Shown: in pieces, positions 26,585-35,278 of the stretch
How the letters are laid out: each line of letters starts with the position of its first letter
How positions within the stretch are numbered: the stretch's first letter is position 1
Assembly: GCF_900119165.1 (NCBI RefSeq)
Contig: NZ_FPJG01000006.1
Location: 3,720,001 to 3,784,000 of the forward strand
Direction of reading: 5' to 3'
DNA from: Amycolatopsis australiensis
Lineage (GTDB): Bacteria; Actinomycetota; Actinomycetes; Mycobacteriales; Pseudonocardiaceae
DNA length: 64,000 nucleotides
The notes under the pieces: generated by a model
The model's input: the letters and a program-made list of their open reading frames with translations, nothing else
The model's database searches: none
Told to the model about the DNA's origin: nothing
Position numbers and translations under genes: made by a program

Positions 26585-27319
26585 TCAGCCGTTGACGACG
26601 TCGGCGACAAACTGCTCTGCGACGTCGTGCAACTTCACGTTCCGTTGCTGCGATTGGGTGATCAGCAGGCCGAACGCTTCGTCGGCGGTGATGCGGTGCA
26701 GGGCCATCAGGATGCCTTTGGCCTGGTCGATCACCGCGCGGGAGACGAGCGCGGCCTGTAGTTGGCCGACGGTGACCTGAGCGCGCCGGTAGCGGCGCGC
26801 GCTGCGGAGGGCGGCTTCGGCGGCGGTGGTGTAAAGCTCCAGCAGGGCCTCGTCGAGGGTGCTGAATCCCTCGTCGCCGGTTCCGTAGAGGTTCAGTGAG
26901 CCCTGGTACTGACGGTCGATGAACAGCGGCGCGGAGAGGTAGCTGGCAACGGCGGCCTCGCCGGCGGCCGCGGCGAAGTCCGGCCACCGCTGGGCGGCCT
27001 CGCTCACCTTCACCCGTTGGATGTGGCCAGTGCGGGAGGCTTCCAGGCAAGGGCCTTCTCCGGCGTCGTACTGGGCCTGGTCGATGCGGAGAGCGCCGTC
27101 TCCGGTGGCGGTCACGGTGTACGGGACGTCGTCGCGCAGCAGCGTGATGCTGGCCATGCCGGTGTCCGGCACCGCGCGCACCACTTGCCGGCACAGCCGC
27201 TCCAACACCACCGCCAGCTCTTCGTCCTGCTCGAGGGTGCCGGTCAGCTGTTCCAGGGCGCTGGTGACCTCGTCGACCCGCTGCGCGACGTCGGTCTCGT
27301 GCAGCAATCTCTCGTGCAT
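26585..27319 (-). CDS. GAF-ANTAR regulator
   Basis: 244 aa. Residues about 20-165 form a GAF sensor domain (LVVLERLCRQ-like start, GEGPCLEASRTG, YLSAPLFIDRQYQGSLNLYG). Residues 180-240 are an ANTAR RNA-binding domain (LQAALVSRAVIDQAKGILMA then LHRITADEAFGLL). ANTAR proteins bind paired hairpins in nascent RNA and prevent termination. The ligand of the GAF domain is unknown. It is the first ordinary chromosomal gene to the right of the tRNA remnant. Confidence 0.9.
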   Translation of the reverse strand: MHERLLHETDVAQRVDEVTSALEQLTGTLEQDEELAVVLERLCRQVVRAVPDTGMASITLLRDDVPYTVTATGDGALRIDQAQYDAGEGPCLEASRTGHIQRVKVSEAAQRWPDFAAAAGEAAVASYLSAPLFIDRQYQGSLNLYGTGDEGFSTLDEALLELYTTAAEAALRSARRYRRAQVTVGQLQAALVSRAVIDQAKGILMALHRITADEAFGLLITQSQQRNVKLHDVAEQFVADVVNG

Positions 27320-27518
27320 CTGAAGTCCTCCGGCCTCGACGTATGCGGTGAACGTTACCTAGCAGGACGGGCGAGGCCGGGGAACTCAGGCAAGCCGCGC
27401 AGCCGTTCGGGTTGTTCTTGTGCGCCCAGTCCGGACCTTCGCGGCGCCGGCCGCGGATCGGGGCTGGCTGGTGCTCCGCGGTCACAGCGCTGCCCGGCGC
27501 GGTGGTCAACCGGTGACG

Positions 27519-27812
27519 TCAATAGAGGTAGACGTCCACGATCAGGGCCGAGAGTGCGGCCAGTAGCGCGGTGAGGGCGACCCGCCTTCCGGGTTCGCGG
27601 GCCAGAGGTCCGACGGCGAGCAGCAGCGCGGCGGTTGCCAGTGCGAACACTCCACTGCCGGTGTCCTGCCAGCTCACGGGAAACACCGGGATGGGCGCGT
27701 CGGTGAAGAAACCGGGCGCGTGGACGGTATCGAGAATGGCGTTCCAGGCCGCCGGTCCCAGCCCGGCCGCGAGCCCGGCGGTGATGATCACGAGCGGCCG
27801 GCGTGGTCGCAC
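27519..27812 (-). CDS. Small membrane protein
   Basis: 97 aa from GTG at 27812, with three hydrophobic helices (LVIITAGLAAGLGPAAWNAI, SGVFALATAALLLAVGPLA, VALTALLAALSALIVDVYLY). The open frame extends to 27905 but the extra residues are basic and not membrane-like. Function unknown. It lies downstream of the VIT1 gene on the same strand. Confidence 0.5.
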   Translation of the reverse strand: MRPRRPLVIITAGLAAGLGPAAWNAILDTVHAPGFFTDAPIPVFPVSWQDTGSGVFALATAALLLAVGPLAREPGRRVALTALLAALSALIVDVYLY

Positions 27813-27949
27813 CAGCAGTGCGACCAGAAGTGGACGACGGCGTCGACGGTGGTGGCTTGGAGGTCGTCGGGCAGGCCGCTGAGGAAGGCCGGGTCGATGC
27901 CGCACGTCGTCGGCACCGGCCGGGCGGGCACGCCGGCCCAGGAGTCCTG

Positions 27950-28690
27950 TCAGGCCGGTGGGGTGCCGATGAGCCGGCCGATGCCGAAGGTGACGGCGAC
28001 GGCCAGCCCGCCGAGGAGCAGCTGGCGCAGTCCCGAGCGCAGGAGCGGACGGCCGGTGAGCTTGCCGACCGTCATCCCGCCGGCCAGCAGGGCGATCGCG
28101 GTGATGACGAGCGGCGCGATGAGGGTGTGGCCGCCGAACAGGTAGGGCAGCAGCGGCAGCAGGGCGCCGATCGAGAACGCGATGAACGACGCTCCGCCGG
28201 CCAGCACGCCGGATGGCAGGTCCTGGGGATCGACGCCGAGTTCTTCGCGGGTGTGCAGGCGCAGTGCCTGTTCCGGGTCGCGTGCGACGGCCTCGGCCAT
28301 GGTCGAGGCCGTCTGCCGGTCGGCACCGTAGGAGACGAACCGGTCGACGAGTTCGTCGTGTTCCTGCTGCGGGAACCGGGCGTGCATGTCGGCCTCGAGG
28401 GCGACTTCGGCGTGCACGAGCTCGTTCTGGTTGGTGACCGAGACGTACTCGCCGGCACCCATGGAGAACGCGCCGGCGACCAGCCCGGCCAGGCCGGTCA
28501 GCAGGATCGTGTGCGGCGCGACTCCGCCGCCGCCGACCCCGGCGATCAGGGAGGCGTTGGTGACCAGCCCGTCGACGGCCCCGAAGACGGTGGGACGCAG
28601 CCAGCCACCGGACACGTCGCGGTGGCGGTGTGCCCAGCCGGAACCGGGCGCCGGCCTCGGTGAGCGCTGAGCCGGGTCACGTTCGGTCAT
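27950..28690 (-). CDS. VIT1/CCC1-family iron/manganese transporter
   Basis: 246 aa. ATG at 28690 (GTG at 28693 is adjacent). The family core is clear: TVFGAVDGLVTNASLIAGV in helix 1, AGAFSMGAGEYVSVTNQNEL in helix 2, a cytoplasmic acidic/His region, and helices 3-5 (FIAFSIGALLPLLPYLF onward). These proteins export or compartmentalise Fe(II)/Mn(II). No regulator adjacent. Confidence 0.9.
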   Translation of the reverse strand: MTERDPAQRSPRPAPGSGWAHRHRDVSGGWLRPTVFGAVDGLVTNASLIAGVGGGGVAPHTILLTGLAGLVAGAFSMGAGEYVSVTNQNELVHAEVALEADMHARFPQQEHDELVDRFVSYGADRQTASTMAEAVARDPEQALRLHTREELGVDPQDLPSGVLAGGASFIAFSIGALLPLLPYLFGGHTLIAPLVITAIALLAGGMTVGKLTGRPLLRSGLRQLLLGGLAVAVTFGIGRLIGTPPA

Positions 28691-28806
28691 CACCCCGTGA
28701 TTCTGGCTGAGAGCGCTGCGTTTCGCGCGCCGATCACCGGTACTCCGCTGAACGGGTGCTGGGACGGCGGGATCGCGGAGTCCGTCCCATGTGGAGTGTC
28801 CGGAAA

Positions 28807-28832
28807 GGGCCGCCCGGCTGACCGGACGGCCC
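28807..28832 (-). terminator. Hairpin after the V8-like protease gene
   Basis: GGGCCGCCCGG, loop CTGA, CCGGACGGCCC: 10 of 11 positions pair. Placed 7 bases after the protease stop on the minus strand. Confidence 0.6.
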
Positions 28833-28838
28833 GGTGAC

Positions 28839-29561
28839 TCACTTCCAGGACTCGATCTCTTCGATCACCTCACGTGTCAGCCGGACGGCTTCGTTGGACT
28901 TCTTGTCGGCCGCGACCCCGGCGTGCACGCCCACGGCGGCGGGCGAACGCTCGTCCAGGTACGGCGACACCGGTGCCCCGCTCTGGCCGCCGGAGGTGGA
29001 GATGCGGTAGCGCAGGATCCGGGTGCCCGGCGGGCTGAGCAGCTTGCCGCTGTCGTACCACAACGAGTTCTCCGGGGACTTGTCGTCAGGGTAGCCGGCG
29101 ACCTGCCACGTGCCGGCTTCGAGGTCGCGGTCCGGCGCCGCGGTCAGCCGGTACGAGGTGACCTGTGACGGCAGCGGGGCCGCGAGCCGCACCAGGCAGT
29201 AGTCGTACGGCCGGCCGCCCGACGGGTACTGGCCCGGGTAGGTCCACGTGGTCGCCTTGACCACGCCGAACGGGGTGCGGCCGGCGTCCCGCGCCGCCGC
29301 GAACGTCACGCCGACGGCTCGGCCGCCGTAGTCGTGGTCATACACGGCGTGGGCCGCCGTCACGACGTACTGGGGTGCGATGGCGAACGCCGTCGCTTCG
29401 AGCACCTCGCCGTCGGGCATCGTCGCCGACAGCAGGCCGAGGCCCGACCACGGCGGCTGGGTCGTCTGCTGCACCCGCTCGCGGCCGTCCGGCGGGAACG
29501 GCATTCCCACCTGGGCGTGGCCGCGGACCGGCTGGTGGAACACGGGCAATGTGGTGGTCAT
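28839..29561 (-). CDS. Trypsin-fold (V8/glutamyl-endopeptidase-like) serine protease without signal peptide
   Basis: 240 aa; ATG at 29561 follows GGAGGAA. The catalytic triad is visible: His in VVTAAHAVYD, Asp in YDYCLVRLA, Ser in TSGGQSGAPV. The N-terminus (MTTTLPVFHQPVRGHAQVGM) is not a signal peptide, so the enzyme would be cytosolic unless exported another way. It begins 26 bases after a 467-aa protein of unknown function and is probably co-transcribed with it. A protease paired with an unknown target or carrier is the simplest reading. Confidence 0.85.
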   Translation of the reverse strand: MTTTLPVFHQPVRGHAQVGMPFPPDGRERVQQTTQPPWSGLGLLSATMPDGEVLEATAFAIAPQYVVTAAHAVYDHDYGGRAVGVTFAAARDAGRTPFGVVKATTWTYPGQYPSGGRPYDYCLVRLAAPLPSQVTSYRLTAAPDRDLEAGTWQVAGYPDDKSPENSLWYDSGKLLSPPGTRILRYRISTSGGQSGAPVSPYLDERSPAAVGVHAGVAADKKSNEAVRLTREVIEEIESWK

Positions 29562-29587
29562 GGTGTTTCCTCCCGAGGGTTGCGTGG

Positions 29588-30991
29588 TCAGACCTTGACC
29601 CGGCGCGGGGCGGCCGAGCGGCTCGCGCGCTGCGTGGGCACCAGCCCGCCGGTCACCGCTTCTTCGATGCGCGCCAGCACCCGCTCGACTTCTTCCGGTG
29701 CCGCGGCGACGATCTCCGGGCTGCCGTCGGCGCGGATGCCGCCCACCGACGGGTATTCGGTGAGGGTGATGGTGTTCAGCACCGCGACCATGGCGGAGTA
29801 CTGCTGCGGCGTCCATTCCCCGGACTCGACCTTCGCCATGTAGACGAGCAGCCGCTGCCGCTTGGCCTCCTTTTCGGTGTTGATCCGGTTTTGCAGGCCG
29901 TCGTGCTTCTCGCGGGTGACGCAGCCCTGCTGCATCAGCTGCAGGTCGTAGAAGTGGCTTTCGGTCGTCGCGGCGCACGGCACCGCCAGCGCCATCGAGC
30001 TGTTCAACCGGACCGGCATCATGCCTTCGAAGGTCACCGTCTGGTCGAAGGTGATTTCCTGCTTGAAGAAGTTGCTGACGTAACCGACGTTGACCGAGGT
30101 GGTGAACGGCAGCAGCTTCGACGCCCACTTGTCGTCTTTCGCCGGCTCCTGCGGGGTCGGGTTCGGTTCGAACTTGAACAGCCCCTCCCCGGCCGTGACC
30201 TGCTTGTTGATCGCCTCGAACAGCGTCTTGGTGGTGTTGAGCATCTGCCAGCCGAACTCGTTGCCGCCGCCGCCCTGGACGTACCGGATCGTCACGACGT
30301 TGTTCGTGATCAGCTCCTGGGTGATCTTGTCGATGCTGGTGCCGAGGTTGAACCAGCCGATGTTCAGCCCGACGTCGACCTTCGTGCGGGTGTACTCCCA
30401 GACCCGCCGCAGGTCGGCGTGGATCTCGGCCACCCATGGGTCCGCGTACAGCTCCGTCTCGCCGGAGATGTTGATCGCGAAGTCCGGTCTCGGCGCCGAC
30501 TGGTCCTGTTCGTTGCCGACCAGCTCGGCGAACAGGCTGTTGCCGCTGCCGATCTGGTAGCCGGTGCTCGCGCCCAGCGTGACTTCGCTGGGGAAGGTGG
30601 CCGAGCCGCCGGTACCCATGTCGACGATGTGCTTGGCGAAGATCGGCTGCACCGTCGTGCCGGTGAGCACGAGCGGCACCAGGTTCGGCTTCTTGACGCC
30701 GTAGACGTCGCCGATGACCTTGCTGATGTTGGCCCGCTGGGTGGTGGTGATCTCGGGCACGGCGGTGCCGGACAGGTTGCCGCCGACGCAGCTCTGGTAG
30801 TTGCCGCCGCCCATGTCGACCCAGTACGGCTTCGCGTTGATGCCGTAGTAGTCGACCTTGAAGTTCTGCAGCGTCTCCCCGAGGACCGAGTCGATCCGCA
30901 GCGGGAAGTAGTGGAACATGTCCTGCTTGTCCTTGTCCTGGTACGCGACGACGCCATCCGCCGCGGCGGGACGGTTGAGCCTGCCAGCCAT
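29588..30991 (-). CDS. Unrecognised 467-aa protein paired with a serine protease
   Basis: ATG at 30991 is chosen for the GGAG six bases upstream. No signal peptide or membrane helix. The N-terminal 350 residues are beta-rich with repeated aromatic/Gly strands (YYGINAKPYWVDMGGGNYQ, GASTGYQIGSGNSLFAEL, VDVGLNIGWFNLGTSIDK). The rest is helical and charged, with a basic tail (RASRSAAPRRVKV). I do not recognise the family. It is translated just ahead of the V8-like protease and may be its substrate or partner. Confidence 0.7.
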   Translation of the reverse strand: MAGRLNRPAAADGVVAYQDKDKQDMFHYFPLRIDSVLGETLQNFKVDYYGINAKPYWVDMGGGNYQSCVGGNLSGTAVPEITTTQRANISKVIGDVYGVKKPNLVPLVLTGTTVQPIFAKHIVDMGTGGSATFPSEVTLGASTGYQIGSGNSLFAELVGNEQDQSAPRPDFAINISGETELYADPWVAEIHADLRRVWEYTRTKVDVGLNIGWFNLGTSIDKITQELITNNVVTIRYVQGGGGNEFGWQMLNTTKTLFEAINKQVTAGEGLFKFEPNPTPQEPAKDDKWASKLLPFTTSVNVGYVSNFFKQEITFDQTVTFEGMMPVRLNSSMALAVPCAATTESHFYDLQLMQQGCVTREKHDGLQNRINTEKEAKRQRLLVYMAKVESGEWTPQQYSAMVAVLNTITLTEYPSVGGIRADGSPEIVAAAPEEVERVLARIEEAVTGGLVPTQRASRSAAPRRVKV

Positions 30992-31355
30992 GGGAACTCC
31001 AGAAATGGGAAACAATGGTGGTCGCTGCGCACGAGATTCGACGGCCGCCGGTTTCGCACGCCTCCGCCACGTTACGCAGAACCCTTGTGGCCCATCAGTC
31101 CACGAACTGATGACCTTCCTTCACCGCGGGTCACCACCTTTTTCCGAAATCGCGGTAATTCCCCCGGTCCGGCAGGATCATGCGGCCAAGCGGACCGATC
31201 CGGAATTGCCGGTCCGCCAAGAACGGCGGCTGAACGGGTGACCCGCACGGTTTCGCGCCGGCGGTGGTTCCGCTGGTTCGGCGGCGCGCGCTACCGATTT
31301 CGCCGCCGGAACAGGGCGCGATCACGGTGCCGATCCGGTGCCGGAGGGAGATCCG
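30992..31355. other. Intergenic region between divergent units
   Basis: No gene supported. It should contain the promoter of the 467-aa/protease pair (minus) and of the arsR remnant (plus). No ATCGAY-N4-GTCGAT site like those of the right-hand arsenic cluster is present. Confidence 0.4.
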
Positions 31356-31731
31356 ATGAACAGCTGCGCCGGGCGGTGCCCGAGCCTCGGTTCCGCGGCC
31401 TTCGGATCGGGAGACTGCCAAGACCTTCGCCGGGTGGTTCCGGACGCTTGCGGACCCGACGCGGGTGCAGATCCGCACCCTGCTCGCCGAGGCCGGTGGC
31501 CCGACGACGGTGGGGGAGGTCGTCGAGCAGGTCACGGTGGGGCAGCCGACTGTCTCCGCACACCTCAAGGTCCTCGCCGACACCGGGTTCGTGCTGGTGG
31601 AGCCGCGGGGGACCGCCCGGCTTCACCGCGTGAACGAAGAGTGCGTCTCCTGCTTCCCGAGCGCCACGGACGTCGTCATGGGGCGTGGGGTCCGGTCGTT
31701 CGCCGAGACCGTCGACAAGGAGGCCCGATGA
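31356..31731 (+). pseudogene. arsR: ArsR-family repressor, probable N-terminal frameshift
   Basis: From ATG at 31356 the frame gives MNSCAGRCPSLGSAAFGS, a typical Cys-containing N-terminus. The body of the repressor (ETAKTFAGWFRTLADPTRVQ, GQPTVSAHLKVLADTGFVLV) is in the next frame. A one-base insertion near 31415 would explain this. GTG at 31465 would give an N-terminally shortened 88-aa protein. The C-terminus has CVSCFPSATDVVMG, the same subfamily signature as the ArsR proteins at 42189 and 43799. It would have controlled the arsM remnant that overlaps its stop. Confidence 0.65.
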
Positions 31732-32020
31732 ACCCGACCGCTACGCCACCGCCGCCCGGCGGGCACTGGCCGGCGAGGGGACCCGGAAGCTTTCCGGCGA
31801 CGGGGACACCGACCGGCTCGGTGCCGTCCACTACGCCGGCGCGGACGTCCCGGACGAGGTCACCGCGACCAGCCTCGGCTGCGGCAATCCCCTGGTCGTC
31901 GCCGAGCTGAAGCCCGGTGAGACCGCGCTCGACCTCGCTCCGGCGGGGGGGCTGGACGTCCTGCTCTCCGCGCGTCGCGGGCAGGCTTTGGCCGCGCTGA
32001 TCGCCTCGGCCGGCATCACG
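31728..32020 (+). pseudogene. ArsM-like arsenite methyltransferase remnant
   Basis: YATAARRALAGEG, TSLGCGNPLVVAELKPGETA and LDLAPAGGLDVLLSARR match ArsM through SAM motif I, one base out of frame with the ATG at 31728. After LSARR the similarity ends, so the catalytic half is deleted. Motif I itself is altered (LDLAPAGGLDV for LDLGSGxGxD). An intact arsM lies at 40353. Confidence 0.7.
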
Positions 32021-32110
32021 GCGTCTGGCGCGACGTCGTCACGATCGATCGCGCGTCGGCACCTGACCGGGGCCGGTGCGCCCCTCGATTGCGCACCGGC
32101 TCTCGATCCT

Positions 32111-32581
32111 TCAGCCGCAGCAGCCCTCCGGCTTGGCCGTCGCGCCGGTTTCGGCGTCGGGTGTGCAGCACGTCGCCGGGGTGACCGGCGCCGCGCTCTC
32201 GGTTCCGAAGGTCGTCGAGTCGGCCTTCACTGTGTAGACCTCCCACGGCTCCTTGCCTGGACCGTGGACCCACACTTTGTCCTGCACCGCGTAGCAGCAC
32301 GTGGTGTCGTCCTCGGTGAGCGTCTCGAGCCCTTCGCCGGTCAGCCGCTTCGTCGCCGCGTTGACCTGGTCGGTCGACTCGACCTCGACGCCGAGGTGGT
32401 CCATCACCGTCTCCTGGCCCGGCTCGCCCTCCAGCAGCACCAGCTTCAGCGCGGGCTCTTCGATCGCGAAGTTCGCGTACCCCGGCCGGAGCTTCGCCGG
32501 CTCGGTGCCGAACAGCTTCGAGTAGAAGTCGATCGATCCGGCCAGGTCTCCGACCCGCAGCGCCAGCTGTACCCGTGACAT
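32111..32581 (-). CDS. arsI: ArsI/CadI-family dioxygenase-fold protein (C-As lyase type)
   Basis: 156 aa with one VOC domain. Metal ligands fit those reported for ArsI: Gln in MSRVQLALRV, His in VMDHLGVEVES, Glu in PWEVYTV. The vicinal thiol pair that binds trivalent organoarsenicals is present (DDTTCCYAVQDKVWV). ArsI breaks the carbon-arsenic bond of trivalent methylated or aromatic arsenicals. A Cys-rich tail (ATCCTPD, EGCCG) extends past the domain. Divergent from arsR at 32665, with shared operator-like dyads. Confidence 0.85.
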   Translation of the reverse strand: MSRVQLALRVGDLAGSIDFYSKLFGTEPAKLRPGYANFAIEEPALKLVLLEGEPGQETVMDHLGVEVESTDQVNAATKRLTGEGLETLTEDDTTCCYAVQDKVWVHGPGKEPWEVYTVKADSTTFGTESAAPVTPATCCTPDAETGATAKPEGCCG

Positions 32582-32598
32582 GTCCGCTACCTCCTTGA

Positions 32599-32640
32599 AT
32601 AGACGTCTGTCTAAGTAGACGAGTCTAGATGGCCGTCTAT
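32599..32640. promoter_or_regulatory. Operator-like dyad between arsI and arsR
   Basis: ATAGACG (32599) and CGTCTAT (32634) are inverted repeats; more GTCTA/TAGAC elements lie between them (AAGTAGACGAGTCTAGATGG). The site lies in the only space available for both divergent promoters and is the likely binding site of ArsR at 32665. It differs from the ATCGAY-N4-GTCGAT sites further right. Confidence 0.55.
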
Positions 32641-32664
32641 ATGCGAATCTGTCAATATAGAGGT

Positions 32665-33027
32665 ATGTCGAAGCAACTGCCGCTCGTCGCGATGGACGCC
32701 TGCTGCGCGCCGTTGGCGAGGGAGCCGCTGACGCAGGACCAGGCAGCCGAGCTGTCGCACCTGTTCAAGGCGATGGCCGACCCGGTCCGGCTGCGGTTGC
32801 TCTCGCTGATCGCGTCCCACGCCGGCGGCGAGGCGTGCGTCTGCGACCTGACCGACGCCTTCGACCTGACCGGCCCGACCATCTCCCACCACCTGAAGGT
32901 GCTGCGCGAGTCCGGGCTGATCACCGGCGACCGGCGCGGCACCTGGATCTACTACCGCGTGCACCCCGAGGTGCTGGCGCGGCTGTCGGCGGTGCTCACG
33001 ACCACGGGCGAAGCGGTCACCGCGTGA
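32665..33027 (+). CDS. arsR: ArsR arsenite-responsive repressor
   Basis: 120 aa from ATG at 32665; the frame extends upstream into the operator region. Winged helix with recognition helix GPTISHHLKVLRESGLI. Arsenic-binding cysteines are visible: ACCAP near the N-terminus, as in corynebacterial ArsR, and ACVCDL in the alpha3 region. It heads the arsR-acr3-arsC operon and faces arsI. Confidence 0.88.
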   Translation: MSKQLPLVAMDACCAPLAREPLTQDQAAELSHLFKAMADPVRLRLLSLIASHAGGEACVCDLTDAFDLTGPTISHHLKVLRESGLITGDRRGTWIYYRVHPEVLARLSAVLTTTGEAVTA

Positions 33028-33700
33028 CGACGATCGTGGCGCCGCCGCGACTGTCCGGCTGGACAAGTTCCTGCCGGTCTGGATCGCGGCCGCGATGGTC
33101 GCCGGGCTGCTGGCCGGGCGCCCGGCCTGGACACCGTGCTGTCCGCGGTCCAGGCCGACGGCATCTCGCTGCCGATCGCGCTGGGGCGCGGCAACCGGGA
33201 AGCAGCGGCCGTGCTGGTGGCGCTGAACTCGATGTTCCAGGTGATCGCGTTCGGGCTGCTGAGCTGGGTCTACCTCGCGGTCCTGCCGGGCTGGCTCGGC
33301 CTCCCGCAGGCCGGCTTCACCGTGTTCGAATGGCAGATCGCCAAGAACGTGCTGATCTTCTTCGGCATCCCGCTGGTCCTCTTCGCCTTGCGGGGCGACC
33401 AGATCACCAGCCGCCCGCTGGACGTCGCGCGCATCGCGATCCCGCTGACGGTCTACTTCGGACTGATGGGGGCCGGCTCCTGCGCACTCGGCAAAGCCCC
33501 GGAACTGAACTACGAGCGGACCGCCACGCCGGCGTTCACCGCCGTGGGCAACAACTTCGAACTCGCCCATCGCCACCTTCGGCGCCGCCAGCGGCCAGGC
33601 GCTCGCCGGGGTCGTCGGCCCGCTGGTCGAAGCCCCCGGGCTCGTCGCGCTCGTGTACGTCTCTCTCGCGCTGCGGCGCCGCTTCGCTGAGAACACTTGA
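33024..33700 (+). pseudogene. ACR3 arsenite efflux permease with several internal deletions
   Basis: Family segments appear in order but with gaps: LDKFLPVWIAAAMVAGLLAG, PGLDTVLSAVQADGISLPIA, then a jump of roughly 100 residues to NREAAAVLVALNSMFQVIAF, then WQIAKNVLIFFGIPLV, a second jump of about 40 residues to LFALRGDQITSRPLDVARIA, and AFTAVGNNFELA. A last 10-base loss between GCCATCGCC repeats shifts the frame before GVVGPLVEAPGLVALVYVSL. Further shifts occur near 33045 and 33120. The conserved Cys of the transport site lies in the first missing block. The pump cannot be functional as read. Confidence 0.8.
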
Positions 33701-33723
33701 TGACCCGCACCTGGAGAACACCC

Positions 33724-34134
33724 GTGACCGGCAAGCCTGAAGTCCTCTTCGTCTGCGTGCACAACGCCGGCCGCTCCCAGATGGCCGCCGCGCTGCTCGC
33801 CCACCACGCCGACGGCGCGGTCGACGTCCGCTCGGCCGGCTCCGCGCCCGCCGGCAGCATCAACCCGGCCGTGCGCGAGGCGATGGCCGAGATCGGGCTC
33901 GACCTCTCCCGCGAGGTCCCGAAGAAGCTGACGACCGACGCGGTCGAGGCCGCCGACGTCGTGATCACGATGGGCTGCGGCGACGCCTGCCCGGTCTTCC
34001 CCGGCAAGCGGTACCTGGACTGGCAGCTCGACGACCCCGCGGGCAAAGGCGTCGAGGACGTCCGGCCGATCCGGGACGAGATCGACCGCAGAGTGCGGGA
34101 ACTGCTCACCGAGCTCTTGGCTGCGGAGGCCTGA
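33724..34134 (+). CDS. arsC: Arsenate reductase, low-molecular-weight phosphatase type
   Basis: 136 aa from GTG at 33724 (TGGAG upstream); ATG at 33700 is an alternative. P-loop VCVHNAGRSQM holds the catalytic Cys and Arg of the CX5R motif. MGCGDACPVFPGKR carries the second cysteines, and DWQLDDPAGK the general-acid Asp loop. It reduces arsenate to arsenite with thioredoxin or mycothiol. Follows the broken acr3 directly. Confidence 0.88.
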   Translation: MTGKPEVLFVCVHNAGRSQMAAALLAHHADGAVDVRSAGSAPAGSINPAVREAMAEIGLDLSREVPKKLTTDAVEAADVVITMGCGDACPVFPGKRYLDWQLDDPAGKGVEDVRPIRDEIDRRVRELLTELLAAEA

Positions 34135-34283
34135 GCGTGCTGGGTTGACCCGGGAGGTGTGGGATCAGCTGGCGGGAATCCAGCGCGAAGGCCGACGCAG
34201 CTGAGCGTGATCGGGTCGGTGCGCTCCCGGTCACCGCGCAGGTCGACAAGGGCATACAGAAGGGCTGCCAGCTGGTCGACGCC

Positions 34284-34815
34284 GTGCGGACGACCCCGTC
34301 CTCGGATCCGTCGTGGGCGTATCCGCCGGCGTCCGCCGTGCTCACCCGCTGGTACGGGTGCCGCCGCGGGCGAGCCCTGACGACGTTGACGCTGGTCGCC
34401 GGGTTCGCCGGCACGGTGTTCGCCCCCCTGACCGAGCACCTGAGCTGGTGGACCAGCTACCTCGTGCTCGTGGCCTGGTTCGCGCCGGTCAGGCCGCCAG
34501 GCGGCTGGGGTTCGCGACGCTGGTGAACCGCACCGGCGTACGGACGCGCACCGCCGTCGTGATCGTCCGGCTCGCGGCGACCACCACCTTGCTGGGCGCG
34601 CTGACGTCGGCGGTGGCTCTGGTCTGCGCCTCGGTCCTGGCGGGAATGGCCCGCGGCCTGTTCACGCTGCCGCAGGCGACCGCCGTCGCGGATCGGTGGG
34701 GCACCGCCGGGTACGGACGGCTCAGCGGCCTGCTGTCCACGCCGCTGGTCACCATGTCGGCGGTCGCGCCCTACGCCGGTGCGGCGCCGGCCGCGCTCAC
34801 CGTCGCCGCGGCCCC
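34284..34815 (+). pseudogene. MFS transporter remnant with internal deletions
   Basis: Pieces of one major-facilitator protein lie in different frames: PASAVLTRWYGCRRGRALTT, LVAGFAGTVFAPLTEHLS, TSYLVLVAWFAP, then NRTGVRTRTAVVIVRLAATT and GMARGLFTLPQATAVADRWG, GYGRLSGLLSTPLVTMSAVA. The N-terminal third and the C-terminus are missing. Its 3' end overlaps the tail of the convergent arsC. Such MFS genes are frequent in actinobacterial ars operons. Confidence 0.65.
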
Positions 34816-35208
34816 GGTCAGCTCGGACAGCAGCTCCTGAACCCGGCGCTCGATCTCGTCCCGGATCGGGCGGATCTCCCCGGCCGGGCGCCCGGCGGGG
34901 TCGTCCAGCTTCCAGTCCAGGTAGCGCGTCCCGGGTACCACCGGGCACGCGTCGCCGCAGCCCATCGTGATGACGACGTCGGACCGTTCGACGCTTTCGG
35001 TGGTGAGCTTCTTCGGCTGCTCGCCCGAGAGGTCGATGCCGCGTTCGGCCATGACTTCGACGACGGCGGGGTTGACGGTGTCGGCCGGCGCGGAGCCCGC
35101 CGAGCGGGCGATGACCCGGTCGCCGCCGTGGTGGCGCAGGAACGCCGCAGCCATCTGGGAGCGGCCGGCGTTGTGGACGCAAACGAACAGAACTTTGGGT
35201 ACGGACAC
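34771..35208 (-). CDS. arsC: Arsenate reductase, low-molecular-weight phosphatase type (second copy)
   Basis: 145 aa. P-loop VCVHNAGRSQM, MGCGDACPVVPGTR and DWKLDDPAGR as in the other copy. The last 15 residues (AAATVSAAGAAPA) run over the MFS remnant and are probably an extension caused by deletion of the original 3' flank. It lies downstream of the ArsP-type permease gene on the same strand, 70 bases after it. Confidence 0.88.
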   Translation of the reverse strand: MSVPKVLFVCVHNAGRSQMAAAFLRHHGGDRVIARSAGSAPADTVNPAVVEVMAERGIDLSGEQPKKLTTESVERSDVVITMGCGDACPVVPGTRYLDWKLDDPAGRPAGEIRPIRDEIERRVQELLSELTGAAATVSAAGAAPA

Positions 35209-35278
35209 GAGAAGTCCCTTCCGAGCGGGGGATGTGCCGGGCGGTCCGCTGGGGGAGGGGCGGCCCGCCCGGCACGAG

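Noticed and set aside
26136..27509. 457-codon minus-strand frame across the GAF-ANTAR gene
   Set aside because: Out of frame with a clear GAF-ANTAR protein; its sequence is Arg/Gly shadow.
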